Source of the DNA: Nonomuraea sp. NBC_00507 | GTDB taxonomy: Bacteria > Actinomycetota > Actinomycetes > Streptosporangiales > Streptosporangiaceae | Length of the DNA stretch: 64,000 nucleotides | Reading direction: 5' to 3' | Assembly (NCBI RefSeq): GCF_036013525.1 | Contig: NZ_CP107853.1 | Coordinates: 3,658,001-3,722,000, forward strand | Shown here: positions 8,916-18,063 of the stretch, piece after piece | Position numbering within the stretch: the first letter of the stretch is position 1 | Layout of the letters: the number at the start of each line of letters is the position of its first letter | Program-made: the position numbers and the translations under genes | The notes under the pieces: generated by a model | What the model saw: only the letters and a program-made list of their open reading frames with translations | The model's database searches: none | Told to the model about the DNA's origin: nothing

Positions 8916-10829
8916 TCATATGGAGTCCGGGCCCACAGTCTGTGGTGTGGATGTGTGGCCGAGCCGGTGCAAGCGCAGCGCCAGCTGGATCTCCAGCGCC
9001 CGCTCCGGCTCCAGCCAGCCGTCGCCGAGCAGCTTTCCGATCCGGTCGAGCCGCTGCGTGACGGTGTTGACGTGAATGTGCATGGCCTCGGCCGTACGGG
9101 ACGGCGAGCCGCCCGTGCCGAAGTACGCGCTCAGCGTGTCGGCCAGCGCGGTGCCCCGGCGCGTGTCGTAGTCGATCACGGCGCCCAGCACCCGGTCCAC
9201 GAACCCGTGCACGTCGCGGCCGTCACCGACGAGCAGCCCGACGAAGCCCAGCTCGGCCGCGCTCGCCCCGTCCCCGGCCCGGCCCAGCGCGATCAGCGCC
9301 TCGGCGCACCGCCGTGCCTCCAGGTATGCCGCGGCCACGTCCCCGGTGCCGCCCCGCAGGTCCGCTGTGCCCCCACGCAGCTGCCCGGCGCCGCCACGCA
9401 CGCCGCAGGCGCCTGCCGTGGCCGGGCTGTGCAGCGACGCGCTCAGCTCGGCGGCCACCCGCTGTGCGACGGCGCCCGCGTGGTCGCCGGGGACCAGCAG
9501 CACCACCTCGTCCCCGCGCCCGGCGGCCAGCCCGTGCCGCAGCGTGGCCTGCGACGACGCCCAGAACGCGGCCCGTTCCCGCTGCCCGCCGTGCTTGACC
9601 ACCACCACGACGTGCGGTGCCCCCAGATCGACCCCGAGCCTGCGTGCCCGGTCGGCCAGGCCAGGGGAGTCGGGCCGCGCGATCAGGTCGTCCAGCAGCT
9701 CGCCCCTGACCCGTCCCTCGGCCTCGGCCACGCTTCTCCTGAACAGCAGCAGCAGCGCGCACACCAGCGCCGCCCGCTCCAGGATGCGCTCATCGGCGTC
9801 GTCGCTGCGCAGGATGAGCGTGCACAACGGCTCCCCGCCGACGTCCACGGACGCGATCAGCAGATCGCCTCTGCGCACGGTGCGCCCCAGCGCCCTGGAC
9901 GCCTGCGCCGCCTCGAACACCCCGGAGTCGAGCTCCCCGACGTCACCCGTGATCGCCCGCCCCAGGTCGTCCAGCACGGCGAGAGAGCCGCCGAGCACGT
10001 CGGTCACCACGGCGGCCACGTCCTCGATCCCGCCGCCGCGCAGCACCAGCGAGGTCATCCGGTCATGGGCCAGCGCCGCCCGCTCCACCGCCTCGCCGTG
10101 CTCCCTGGCCGTCCGGTGCGCCTGGGACAGCTCCTCCAGCGCGTTCCTGGTCTCCTGCAGCAGCCGGGCGTTGTCGATCGCGACGGCGGCGTGCGCGGCC
10201 AGGCTGGCCAGCAGCGACACCTCCTCCTGGTGGAACGGCCTGGCGCTGCGGTTGGCCGCCATCAGCACGCCGATCACCCGCTTGCCCAGCCGCAGCGGCA
10301 CGCCCAGGATCGCGACCAGGCCCTCCTCCTTGACGGCCTCGTCGATGTGGTCCTTGTGCCGGAAGCGGGCGTCGGCGAAATAGTCGGCCGTGGAGTACGG
10401 TGTCGCCGTCTGCGCCACCAGCCCGCCCAGCCCCGCCCCCATGGCCAGCCGCAACGCACGGAACTTGGCCGAGATCGACCCGTCCGTGACCCGCATGTAC
10501 GTGTCACCCTGCTCGGGGTCGTGCAGCGTCATGTAAGCGATATCCGTGGCCAGCAGCTGCCTGGCCCGGTGCACGATGGCCTCCAGCACGGCGTCCAGGT
10601 CACGCAGCGCCGCCAGGTCGCCGGCGGTGTCGTACAGGGCCGACAGCTCCGCCTCGCGCCTGGCCCGCCGCTTGAGCAGCGCCCGCACTTTCAGCGCGGC
10701 GACCTTGGCCTGCTCCAGCTCCTCGATCTCGGCCGGGTCCGCACCCCGCGCCCTGGCCTCGATGATCGGCCCCTCGAACTCGACCGCCGACGCCTCCCTG
10801 GCCAGGAGCTCGAGAAACCGGGTGCTCAC
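8916..10829 (-). CDS. GAF-PucR family transcriptional regulator
   Basis: About 637 residues. A short helical N-terminus leads to a GAF domain at about residues 75-240 (blocks LLATDIAYMTLHD and GVPLRLGKRVIGVLMAANR), a central PucR-type region, and a C-terminal helix-turn-helix of the PucR/CdaR class (SRTAEAMHIHVNTVTQRLDR). Such regulators sense small metabolites and control purine, amino-acid or hydroxy-acid catabolism. The GTG at 10829 shares one base with the dehydrogenase stop (TAGTG), so it is translationally coupled. It probably controls this operon. Confidence 0.87.
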   Translation of the reverse strand: MSTRFLELLAREASAVEFEGPIIEARARGADPAEIEELEQAKVAALKVRALLKRRARREAELSALYDTAGDLAALRDLDAVLEAIVHRARQLLATDIAYMTLHDPEQGDTYMRVTDGSISAKFRALRLAMGAGLGGLVAQTATPYSTADYFADARFRHKDHIDEAVKEEGLVAILGVPLRLGKRVIGVLMAANRSARPFHQEEVSLLASLAAHAAVAIDNARLLQETRNALEELSQAHRTAREHGEAVERAALAHDRMTSLVLRGGGIEDVAAVVTDVLGGSLAVLDDLGRAITGDVGELDSGVFEAAQASRALGRTVRRGDLLIASVDVGGEPLCTLILRSDDADERILERAALVCALLLLFRRSVAEAEGRVRGELLDDLIARPDSPGLADRARRLGVDLGAPHVVVVVKHGGQRERAAFWASSQATLRHGLAAGRGDEVVLLVPGDHAGAVAQRVAAELSASLHSPATAGACGVRGGAGQLRGGTADLRGGTGDVAAAYLEARRCAEALIALGRAGDGASAAELGFVGLLVGDGRDVHGFVDRVLGAVIDYDTRRGTALADTLSAYFGTGGSPSRTAEAMHIHVNTVTQRLDRIGKLLGDGWLEPERALEIQLALRLHRLGHTSTPQTVGPDSI

Positions 10830-11581
10830 TACCGCGCCGTCCAACCACCGTCCACCGGCAGCGACACGCCGGTGATGAACGCGCCGCTCGGCCCGCACAG
10901 ATAGGCGACCAGTTCGGCCACCTCCTCCGGCTCGATCAGCCGCTTGATCGCGGCGGGCTGCAGCATGATGTCCTCGACGACCTCGTCAGGCTCGATGCCG
11001 TGCACCCTGGCCTGGTCGGCGATCTGCGCCTCGACCAGCCCGGTCCGCACGTACGCGGGGCACACGCAGGTCGAGGTCACCCCATGGGGCGCCCCTTCGA
11101 GCGCCACGACCTTGGAAAACCCTTCCAGCGCGTGTTTGGCCGTCGTGTACGCCGACTTGAACGGCGAGGCCCGCAACCCGTGCACCGACGAGATGTTCAC
11201 GAACCTCCCCCAGTCTCTGGCGTACATGCCGGGCAACACCCGTCGCGCGATCAGGAACGGCGCCTCCACCATGACACGCAGCATCGTGGCGAACACCTCG
11301 GGCGGGAACTCCTCGATCGGCGCGACGTGCTGGAACCCGGCGTTGTTCACCACGATATCGATGGGCTCGTCCGGCAGCGCGGCCACGAACCCCGAATCGC
11401 TCAGATCGGCCACCACGGCCGTGCCGCCCACCTCGGCGGCCACCTTCTCGGCGGGCTCGGCCCGCAGGTCGAGGACCAGCACCCTGGCCCCGGCCGCGGC
11501 CAGCCGGCGGGCGCAGGCCGCCCCGATACCGCTCCCCGCCCCCGTCACCAGCGCGGTCCGCCCAGTCAGCTCCTTCGCCAT
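10829..11581 (-). CDS. bdhA: 3-hydroxybutyrate dehydrogenase (SDR family)
   Basis: About 250 residues, standard for short-chain dehydrogenases. The NAD-binding motif TGAGSGIG is at residues 10-20, followed by NNAG, a catalytic Ser in ISSVHGLRASPFKSAY and the YTTAK Tyr-Lys pair. Several blocks are diagnostic of 3-hydroxybutyrate dehydrogenase rather than a generic SDR: NNAGFQHVAPIEEFP, AYVRTGLVEAQIADQA, and AIKRLIEPEEVAEL before the C-terminal PVDGGWTAR. It oxidises (R)-3-hydroxybutyrate to acetoacetate. It is first in a five-gene leftward operon. ATG at 11581 is preferred over a GTG at 11590 because tagggt is well placed upstream. Confidence 0.9.
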   Translation of the reverse strand: MAKELTGRTALVTGAGSGIGAACARRLAAAGARVLVLDLRAEPAEKVAAEVGGTAVVADLSDSGFVAALPDEPIDIVVNNAGFQHVAPIEEFPPEVFATMLRVMVEAPFLIARRVLPGMYARDWGRFVNISSVHGLRASPFKSAYTTAKHALEGFSKVVALEGAPHGVTSTCVCPAYVRTGLVEAQIADQARVHGIEPDEVVEDIMLQPAAIKRLIEPEEVAELVAYLCGPSGAFITGVSLPVDGGWTAR

Positions 11582-11682
11582 ACACCGCACCCTAGGTGCT
11601 CGCCGCGCCGTGACGCATGGGTGCCGACGACATAGATCGGTGCCCTGCTATGTGGATCAACGGGTCTGCTATCTTTGGACAC

Positions 11683-11721
11683 ATGATCGCGTATGCGCAG
11701 CAGTGGTGGCCCGCCTCCTAG
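11683..11721 (+). CDS. trpL: trp leader peptide (MIAYAQQWWPAS)
   Basis: A 12-codon ORF with tandem Trp codons at positions 8 and 9, placed 100 bases upstream of trpD and directly ahead of a strong hairpin. It contains no other rare feature and has the size of known trp leader peptides. Ribosome stalling at the TGG-TGG pair under low charged tRNA-Trp would control whether the downstream terminator forms. The peptide itself is unlikely to have another function. Confidence 0.85.
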   Translation: MIAYAQQWWPAS

Positions 11722-11770
11722 GCGGACCTCGCAGCGCATACGCACACGGCCGCCTCGACGAGGCGGCCGT
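11689..11770 (+). promoter_or_regulatory. trp attenuator RNA structures
   Basis: Segment 11689-11698 (gcgtatgcgc) is perfectly complementary to 11734-11743 (gcgcatacgc). A second hairpin can form between ccgcct at 11711-11716 and aggcgg at 11720-11725. The latter aggcgg can alternatively pair with ccgcct at 11750-11755, which is the left arm of the terminator hairpin. Mutually exclusive pairings overlapping tandem Trp codons are the hallmark of ribosome-mediated attenuation. Confidence 0.75.
11746..11770 (+). terminator. Attenuator terminator hairpin before trpD
   Basis: An 11-bp perfect stem (acggccgcctc / gaggcggccgt) with a 3-base loop, lying 51 bases upstream of the trpD start. There is no U-run after it, as is common in high-GC actinomycetes. 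It would end transcription when tryptophan is plentiful. Confidence 0.75.
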
Positions 11771-11821
11771 CGGCATCTCCACACGCGCCCCCGTCGAGCT
11801 CTGAAGAAAGGGGCGCTCCTC

Positions 11822-12895
11822 GTGACCAGCACCACCACTCCCACCACCACCTGGCCCGAACTGTTCGCCTTGCTCCTCGACGGCACGTCCCTCACCGCGC
11901 GCCAGGCCGCCTGGGCCATGGAGCAGATCATCTCGGGGGAGGCCACGAACGCCCAGATCGCCGCGTTCGTCATCGCCCTGCGTGCCAAGGGCGAGAGCGT
12001 GGAGGAGGTGTCCGGGCTGGCCGACGGCCTGCTATCCAGGTCGGCGGCGATCCGGATCCCCGGTGATCCCGTCGACCTCGTCGGCACCGGCGGCGACCGC
12101 GCCAACACCGTGAACATCTCCACCATGGCCGCCATCGTGGCCGCCGCCGCGGGCGTGAAAGTGGCCAAGCACGGCGGCCGGGCGGCCTCGTCCAAAGCCG
12201 GCGCCGCCGACGTGCTGGAGGAACTGGGCGTGGTCATCGATCTGCCGCCCGCCGCGGTGGTCGAGGTCGCCGACAAGGTCGGCATCACGTTCTGCTTCGC
12301 GCCCGCGTTCAACCCGGCGATGCGGCGCACCGCGGGGCCGCGCCGCGAGCTGGGCGTCCCCACGGTCTTCAACTTCCTGGCCCCGCTCACCAATCCCGCA
12401 CTCCCGCCGGCGCAGGCGGTCGGCGTCTACCACCCGGCGATGGCTCCGGTCATCGCGGGCGTCCTGGCCCGGCGTGGCGGCTCGTCGCTCGTCTTCCGCG
12501 GCGACGACGGGCTCGACGAGCTGACCACCTGCGGACCCTCGACGATCTGGCTGGTACGTCGCGGCACCGTGACGCGGATCGCCTTCGACCCCGCCGAGCT
12601 GTCCATCCCGCGGGCCCACCCCGACGACCTGCGTGGCGACGACGCCAAGCACAACGCCACCGTGGCGCGGGCCGTCCTGATGGGCGAGCGGGGCCCGGTG
12701 CGGGACGTGGTCCTGCTGAACGCGGCCGCCGCCGTCGTGGCCGCCGAGGGCACGCCGCCCGCGGACGAGCTCACGCCCGCCCTGGCCGGCGCCTACAAGC
12801 GGGCCGCCGACGCCGTGGACTCCGGCGCCGCCCTGTCCCTGCTCACCCGCTGGGGCCACGCCACGCGGGCGCTCGCGTCAGCCTCTGATCATTAA
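11822..12895 (+). CDS. trpD: Anthranilate phosphoribosyltransferase
   Basis: About 357 residues, normal for TrpD. It transfers phosphoribosyl from PRPP to anthranilate, the second step of tryptophan synthesis. The helical N-terminus (LTARQAAWAMEQIISGE) is followed by the PRPP/phosphate loop LVGTGGDRANTVNIST, the KHGGRAASSKAGAADVLEELG block, and FNFLAPLTNPA. GTG at 11822 follows gaaagggg. An upstream extension of the frame to 11693 overlaps the leader peptide and attenuator and is not coding. It stands alone, not in a trpEGDC operon, yet keeps its own Trp-responsive leader. Confidence 0.96.
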   Translation: MTSTTTPTTTWPELFALLLDGTSLTARQAAWAMEQIISGEATNAQIAAFVIALRAKGESVEEVSGLADGLLSRSAAIRIPGDPVDLVGTGGDRANTVNISTMAAIVAAAAGVKVAKHGGRAASSKAGAADVLEELGVVIDLPPAAVVEVADKVGITFCFAPAFNPAMRRTAGPRRELGVPTVFNFLAPLTNPALPPAQAVGVYHPAMAPVIAGVLARRGGSSLVFRGDDGLDELTTCGPSTIWLVRRGTVTRIAFDPAELSIPRAHPDDLRGDDAKHNATVARAVLMGERGPVRDVVLLNAAAAVVAAEGTPPADELTPALAGAYKRAADAVDSGAALSLLTRWGHATRALASASDH

Positions 12896-12906
12896 GGTCC
12901 AGATCC

Positions 12907-14292
12907 TCAAGGTCTGGTCATCGACAGGACGTCGAGCGCGGCGTCGAGCTGGTCCTCGGTCAAGGTGCCGTCGGCCACGTGGCCGCGCTCGATGACGACC
13001 TCGCGGATGGTCTTGCGTTCCGCGAGCGCCTGCTTGGCGATCCTGGCGGCCTCCTCGTAGCCGACGTACTTGTTCAGCGGGGTGACGATCGAGGGGGACG
13101 ACTCGGCATACTCGCGCAGGCGGTGCGTGTTCGCCGTGATGCCCGTGACGCAGCGGTCCGCGAGCAGGCGCGAGACGTTGGCCAGCAGCCTGATCGACTC
13201 CAGGATGTTGCGCGCGATGACCGGCAACTGCACGTTCAGCTCGAAGTTGCCGGACGCGCCGGCGAACGTGATCGCCGCGTCGTTGCCGATCACCTGGGCC
13301 GCGACCATGGTCGTGGCCTCGGGGATCACCGGGTTGACCTTGCCGGGCATGATCGAGGAGCCGGGCTGCAGGTCGGGCAGGTTGATCTCGCCCAGCCCGG
13401 CTCGCGGCCCCGAGCCCATCCAGCGGAGGTCGTTGGCGATCTTGGTGAGCGACACCGCCACCACCTTGAGCTGCCCCGACAACTCCACAATGGAGTCCTG
13501 CGCGCTCTGGGCCTCGAAATGGTCCCTGGCCTCGAGGAACGGAATGCTGGTCGCCTCCCGCAATTTGGCGATGGCCGCCTGGGCGAATCCGGGCGGGGTG
13601 TTGATACCGGTGCCCACGGCGGTGCCGCCCAGAGGCAGCTCCAGCACGCGCTCAAGGGCGGCCGACACCCGTGCGACGCCGTGGTCCATCTGTGTGGCGT
13701 AACCGCCGAACTCCTGGCCCAGGGTCACCGGGGTCGCGTCCATCAGGTGGGTGCGCCCCGACTTCACCACTCCGTCGAACTCGATCGCCTTCTGCCGCAG
13801 CGCCGTCGCCAGGTGCTGGAGCGAGGGCAGCAGGTGGTACGTCACCTCGGTCGCGGCCGCCACGTGGATCGAGGTCGGGAAGACGTCGTTGGACGACTGG
13901 GAGGCGTTCACATGGTCGTTCGGGTGCACGGGGCGGCCCAGCCGCTCCTCGGCCAACGACGCGATCACCTCGTTGGCGTTCATGTTGGACGAGGTGCCCG
14001 AGCCGGTCTGGAAGACGTCGATCGGGAAATGGTCGTCGTGCTCGTTCTCGGCGACGTCGGCGGCCGCCTGCGCGATCGCCTCGGCCAAGTCCTTGTCGAT
14101 CACGCCCAGCTCGCCGTTGACCTCGGCGGCGACCGCCTTGATCAGGCCCAGCGCGGCGATGTGGGACGGCTCCAGGGGTCGTCCGGAAATCGGGAAATTC
14201 TCCACTGCCCGCTGGGTCTGGGCGCGCCACCTCGCACCTGCGGGCACGCGAACCTCGCCCATCGAGTCATGCTCGATCCTGAACTCGCTCAT
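12907..14292 (-). CDS. fumC: Class II fumarate hydratase
   Basis: About 461 residues, full length. It interconverts fumarate and malate without an iron-sulfur cluster. Visible family motifs are [14 protein letters not shown], the substrate-loop [12 protein letters not shown] with catalytic Ser, and [11 protein letters not shown]. The same superfamily includes aspartate ammonia-lyase and argininosuccinate lyase, but the start ([18 protein letters not shown]) and the whole pattern fit fumarase. It converges on trpD with 11 bases between the stops. A class I fumarase is encoded 4 kb away. Confidence 0.95.
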   Translation of the reverse strand: MSEFRIEHDSMGEVRVPAGARWRAQTQRAVENFPISGRPLEPSHIAALGLIKAVAAEVNGELGVIDKDLAEAIAQAAADVAENEHDDHFPIDVFQTGSGTSSNMNANEVIASLAEERLGRPVHPNDHVNASQSSNDVFPTSIHVAAATEVTYHLLPSLQHLATALRQKAIEFDGVVKSGRTHLMDATPVTLGQEFGGYATQMDHGVARVSAALERVLELPLGGTAVGTGINTPPGFAQAAIAKLREATSIPFLEARDHFEAQSAQDSIVELSGQLKVVAVSLTKIANDLRWMGSGPRAGLGEINLPDLQPGSSIMPGKVNPVIPEATTMVAAQVIGNDAAITFAGASGNFELNVQLPVIARNILESIRLLANVSRLLADRCVTGITANTHRLREYAESSPSIVTPLNKYVGYEEAARIAKQALAERKTIREVVIERGHVADGTLTEDQLDAALDVLSMTRP

Positions 14293-14340
14293 GCCTCCCA
14301 GTCTTACCCACGGCTCCCGACGGCTGCGGGGGCGCCGTGC

Positions 14341-16545
14341 TCAGGCGGAGAAGAGCGCGACAATGAGCACGGCGATCACCACGGCGGCCGCGGCGGCCAC
14401 CGCCATGAGCACCAGCATGCCGTTACGGTTGCCCGCGGGCTGCTGCTCCTCCTGCCCGGCGATCGCGAACAGGTCCGTCCCCAGGCCCTTGCCCTGATGC
14501 GGTCCCTGCGGGCCCTGCTGGGGGCCCGCCTGCTGGGGGTTCTGCGGCCTCGCGGGCTGCTGGGGCCCGTGCTGCTGCTGCCCCGCCGGGGGCGCGGGCA
14601 GCGGGTAGACCTGCTGGCCAGGCGAACCGCTGTGCGGTGTCTGGATGCGCATGGTGGAGATGGCGCCCTCGTCGCCGGGCGGCTTCGGCGGCTGCCCCTG
14701 CTGCGGCGCCGTCGGGAACGTGCCCTTGGGACGCGCGATGCTCACCGTCCGCTCGGGATCGTACGCCGTCTCGGGGGACGACGCCTGAGGCCCACTGCCC
14801 GACGCCCCGGCCCCACGCGCCTCCGCCCCCGGGCTGCCGGCCTGTGCCCCTGGCCCTCCGGTCTGTGTCCCTGGGCCACCGCTCTGCGCCCTTGGCTCAC
14901 CAGCCTGCGAGCCGGGACCCTGTGCTACCGGCTGCTGGCCGTGTGGGTGGCCGGTGCTCTGCGGCACGGTGGGCGCCTTCGAGCCGCGTATCGGTCCCTG
15001 GGGTCCCGACGTCGGCCCTCGCCCGCCCCCGGGCCCCTGAGGCCCGGACACAGGCTGCGGACCCGGCCCGCCAGGCCCACCGCCCACCGATCCAACGCCG
15101 CCCACGCGACCCGCGCCAGGCCGACCTGGGCCGCCCGCACCGGGCCCACCCGGGCCGCCCGCACCGGGTCCGCCTGCGCCGGGTCGGCCTGCGCCGGGTC
15201 CGCCCGCACTGGGTCGGCCTGCGCCGGGTCCGCCCGCACCGGGTCCGCCCGCACCGGGTCCGCCTGCGCCGGGTCCGCCTGCGCCGGGTCCGCCTGCGCC
15301 TGGCCCGCTTGCGCCTGGCCCGCCTGCCCCGGGTGCGCCTGCGCCGGGCCCGCTTGCGCCTGGCCTGTCCGGGCCTGCGGGGGCTGCGGGGCCGTGGCCG
15401 GGAGCGCCTGCGCCGGGCCCAACGGGCGCGCCACGACCGGGGCCATGCATGCCGGGGCCGATCGGCCCGGGTCCAGGACCGCCGACGCCGGTGCCGCCAG
15501 GTCCTTGGGCTCCTCGGCCTGCCGGGCGCCCCTGCACGCCAGGGCCACCCTGCGCGCCGGGGCCACCTTGCGCGCCAGGACCGCCCTGGGCGCCAGGGCC
15601 ACCGTGGGCGCCCGGCCCGGCGGGGGCCTGGCCGGCAGGAGGCTTCGGGGCGGCGAACGGATCGGGCAAAGCAGCCTCCTGCGCCATGAGAGCCTCGGCC
15701 GTCAGCGCCGGCATCTCGCTCGTCGGGGTGTCGGCGACCATGCGCAGCAAGGTCTCCGCCTTGGCAGCGTGGAGCCGCTGCCGATAGTCCTTGTTGAGCA
15801 GCCCGTTCAGCACGGGCCGCAGCTGCCCCGCCTGCGTGGGCGGATCGGCGCTCTCGGTGAGCAGCGCCGCCAGCGTCTCCGCGATCGTGGACCGCTCGTA
15901 CGCCGGCCGCCCCTCCACCGCGAAGTACAGCGTCGCGCCGAGCGACCAGATGTCCGACTCCGGCCCGGTGTATTCACCTCTGGCGCGTTCCGGGGCCGTG
16001 TAGCCGGGTGAACCGATCACCATGCCGGTCTTCGTCAGCCGTGAGTCGCCCTCGGCCTTGGCGATCCCGAAGTCGGTCAGCACCACACGGCCGCTCTCGG
16101 TGATGAGCACGTTGCCCGGCTTGACGTCGCGGTGCGTGATGCCCTGGGCGTGCGCGGCACGCAGCGCGCCGAGCAGGTCGACGCCGATCTCGGCCACGAG
16201 CCGGGGCGGCAGCGGCCCCTCCTCCTCGATGACCTGCTCCAGCGAGCGGGCCTCGATGAGCTCCATGATGATCCACGGGCTGTTGTCCTGGATCAGCACG
16301 TCGTGAATGGACGCGACGGAGGGGTGGTTGATCCGCGAGGCGATGCGGCCTTCGCGCACCATACGTTCGCGCAGCTCGGACCGCTGTTCCTCGGTGAGTC
16401 CCGGGTCCTGGCGGATTTCCTTGACCGCCACCTCGCGCCCGAGCGCGCGGTCGCGGGCTCGCCACACGGTGCCCATGGTTCCCCGACCGAGCGGGGCTAT
16501 GAGCTCGTAGCGCTCCGCGAGCAGGCGTGTCTGCTGTTCCGGCAT
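14341..16545 (-). CDS. Ser/Thr protein kinase with long Gly/Pro pentad linker
   Basis: About 734 residues. The kinase domain is at residues 10-270: glycine loop GRGTMGTVWRARD, catalytic lysine in VAVKEI, HRDVKPGNVLI, DFG in TDFGIAKAEG, and GYTAPERARGE. A 400-residue linker follows, first with GGPGAQ hexads, then about 20 PGAGG-type pentads, then Pro/Gln-rich stretches. The C-terminus is a single membrane helix (MLVLMAVAAAAAVVIAVLIV) that ends the protein. There is no extracellular PASTA sensor. The start is ATG at 16545 since the kinase fold begins at once. It lies downstream of a second kinase in the same direction. Confidence 0.9.
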   Translation of the reverse strand: MPEQQTRLLAERYELIAPLGRGTMGTVWRARDRALGREVAVKEIRQDPGLTEEQRSELRERMVREGRIASRINHPSVASIHDVLIQDNSPWIIMELIEARSLEQVIEEEGPLPPRLVAEIGVDLLGALRAAHAQGITHRDVKPGNVLITESGRVVLTDFGIAKAEGDSRLTKTGMVIGSPGYTAPERARGEYTGPESDIWSLGATLYFAVEGRPAYERSTIAETLAALLTESADPPTQAGQLRPVLNGLLNKDYRQRLHAAKAETLLRMVADTPTSEMPALTAEALMAQEAALPDPFAAPKPPAGQAPAGPGAHGGPGAQGGPGAQGGPGAQGGPGVQGRPAGRGAQGPGGTGVGGPGPGPIGPGMHGPGRGAPVGPGAGAPGHGPAAPAGPDRPGASGPGAGAPGAGGPGASGPGAGGPGAGGPGAGGPGAGGPGAGGPGAGRPSAGGPGAGRPGAGGPGAGGPGGPGAGGPGRPGAGRVGGVGSVGGGPGGPGPQPVSGPQGPGGGRGPTSGPQGPIRGSKAPTVPQSTGHPHGQQPVAQGPGSQAGEPRAQSGGPGTQTGGPGAQAGSPGAEARGAGASGSGPQASSPETAYDPERTVSIARPKGTFPTAPQQGQPPKPPGDEGAISTMRIQTPHSGSPGQQVYPLPAPPAGQQQHGPQQPARPQNPQQAGPQQGPQGPHQGKGLGTDLFAIAGQEEQQPAGNRNGMLVLMAVAAAAAVVIAVLIVALFSA
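15128..15370. repeat. 15-bp repeats encoding PGAGG pentads
   Basis: The kinase gene carries a run of near-identical 15-bp units reading P-G-A-G-G on the coding (minus) strand, with occasional Arg, Ser or Pro substitutions. The period is five residues, so this is elastin-like rather than a collagen Gly-X-Y repeat. Confidence 0.8.
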
Positions 16546-16580
16546 GAGAAGAAGATATCGATTCTCGCTTGGGAAGTGCT

Positions 16581-17687
16581 TTACCCTCGCTTGCGAAGTT
16601 CTCTTGGCCAGAACCGCCGAGGAAGGCACAACTTTATCACCGCCGCCTTGAAACGGGCATAAGCGGACGGTGTGGGCCGTGGTTCAACACGCTTCCTGTG
16701 CATGCCCTCGCCGGGCTTACGTTCCTGTCGCGGCACGGGAACGGTCATCGTCGTCATGACGTCGGCCCGGTGCAGCCCGCGATGCGCGGGCCTGCGTGTG
16801 AAAGACGGCGGTGTGATCCCAGGTCCAGAACGTGGGGGTTTGCGCGGCGTCAGCGGCTCCTCGGCCGAGCCGCCGGCGGCCACCCTGGCCAGCATGAGCG
16901 AAGCGCGTACGGAATCGAGCCTGGTCTGCGGGTCGATCCTGAGCAGCGCGTCAAGCACGGGAGCGAGCGGCCCCGCCTTGGTCATCGGGATGGGCTCACC
17001 ACTGGTGAGCGCCGCGAGCGCGGCGGCGGCCGTGCGGCGGCCGTGCAGGCCCCTGCCCTCGACGGCGGTGTAGAGGGTCGCCCCGAGCGACCACAGATCG
17101 CCGGCCGGGCTGGCCTTCGAGCCGAGCACCCGCTCCGGGGCGATGTATCCCGCGGACCCCAGGACGATCCCCGCCTGGGTGATGGAAACGTCACCTTCGA
17201 GTGCGGCCAGGCCGAAGTCGGTGAGCACCGCCCGGTCCTCGGTCACCAGCACGTTGCTCGGCTTGACGTCGCGGTGCAGGATCCCCTTGGCGTGCACGGC
17301 CCGCAACGCGCCGAGGATCTGCCTGCCGATCTCGGCGACCCTGCGCGGCTCGAGCGCGCCCTCCTCCTGGATGAGCTGTTCCAGTGACTTGGCCCTGAGC
17401 AGCTCCATCACGATCCACGGACGGTCGTCCTCGGTGACCACGTCGAAGACGGTGATGACCGATGGGTGCGCGACCATCGCGGTCGCCCTGCCCTCGCGCT
17501 CGGTGCGAGCGCACAGCTCGGCACGCAGCTCCTCGTCGAGCACGGTGGGCAGCCGCACCTCCTTGACCGCCACATGGCGGTTGAGCAGCTCGTCGTGTGC
17601 CCGCCAAACGGTGCCCATGCCGCCGCGCCCGACAGGCTCCATGAGCCGATAGCGCGCCGCGAGTAGGTAACCGGAGGGCGCACGCAT
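16581..17687 (-). CDS. Soluble Ser/Thr protein kinase
   Basis: About 368 residues. The kinase core spans residues 10-270 with GRGGMGTVWRAHD, VAVKEVRLP, HRDVKPSNVLV, TDFGLAALEG and GYIAPERVLG, so all catalytic elements are present. The C-terminal 100 residues are basic and Pro-rich with no membrane helix. It is similar to the next kinase downstream, from which it is separated by 35 bases, and the pair probably arose by tandem duplication. ATG at 17687 is used because upstream in-frame codons lack kinase-like sequence. Substrates are unknown. Confidence 0.88.
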   Translation of the reverse strand: MRAPSGYLLAARYRLMEPVGRGGMGTVWRAHDELLNRHVAVKEVRLPTVLDEELRAELCARTEREGRATAMVAHPSVITVFDVVTEDDRPWIVMELLRAKSLEQLIQEEGALEPRRVAEIGRQILGALRAVHAKGILHRDVKPSNVLVTEDRAVLTDFGLAALEGDVSITQAGIVLGSAGYIAPERVLGSKASPAGDLWSLGATLYTAVEGRGLHGRRTAAAALAALTSGEPIPMTKAGPLAPVLDALLRIDPQTRLDSVRASLMLARVAAGGSAEEPLTPRKPPRSGPGITPPSFTRRPAHRGLHRADVMTTMTVPVPRQERKPGEGMHRKRVEPRPTPSAYARFKAAVIKLCLPRRFWPRELRKRG

Positions 17688-17757
17688 GCCAGGCAGCTTA
17701 CCTATTTGTGTAAACCGACCAGTAGAGGCGCGGCCGATAATTTGTTGCGAACTTAAG

Positions 17758-17940
17758 TCAACCCGTCTGACTCGCCCCGTCAGCAATCGCACGGAGTGCG
17801 GCGCGATGTTCACTCCCCGCTGCGATCGTGATCGTGGACGGCGAGCGTGACGGCGGATCGGGCTTCCCGGCGGTCCCACGCAGGGAGCCGATCAGTTGCT
17901 GCGCGTTATCCCAGCTCACGGAGGGTGTGTCGAGCGGCAC
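17758..17940 (-). CDS. Possible small protein, 60 residues
   Basis: An open frame of 60 codons from GTG at 17940, with GC-biased third positions in its first two thirds but not near its end, and no clear ribosome-binding site. No family is recognised. It lies in the long gap upstream of the second kinase. It may be a real small gene or chance; listed because the gap is otherwise empty on this strand. Confidence 0.2.
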   Translation of the reverse strand: MPLDTPSVSWDNAQQLIGSLRGTAGKPDPPSRSPSTITIAAGSEHRAALRAIADGASQTG

Positions 17941-18063
17941 ACACCGGTGGCACGCAAAGATGCATGATGCCTAGTAGGGGACTTTCATGTGCGGGAAGGC
18001 CCGCTGACAGGAACTCAAGAGAGCCGTCAGCGAGTTGTAAGGGTGTCGTAAGGGGGCGGGGGC

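Noticed and set aside
14925..15602. Collagen-like Gly-X-Y domain in the kinase
   Set aside because: The period is five or six residues (PGAGG, GGPGAQ), not three.
12979..16011. Very long open frame opposite fumC and the kinase (over 1000 codons)
   Set aside because: It runs antisense to two well-supported genes and is rich in Arg/Gly/His as expected for a GC-skewed shadow frame; no family motifs.
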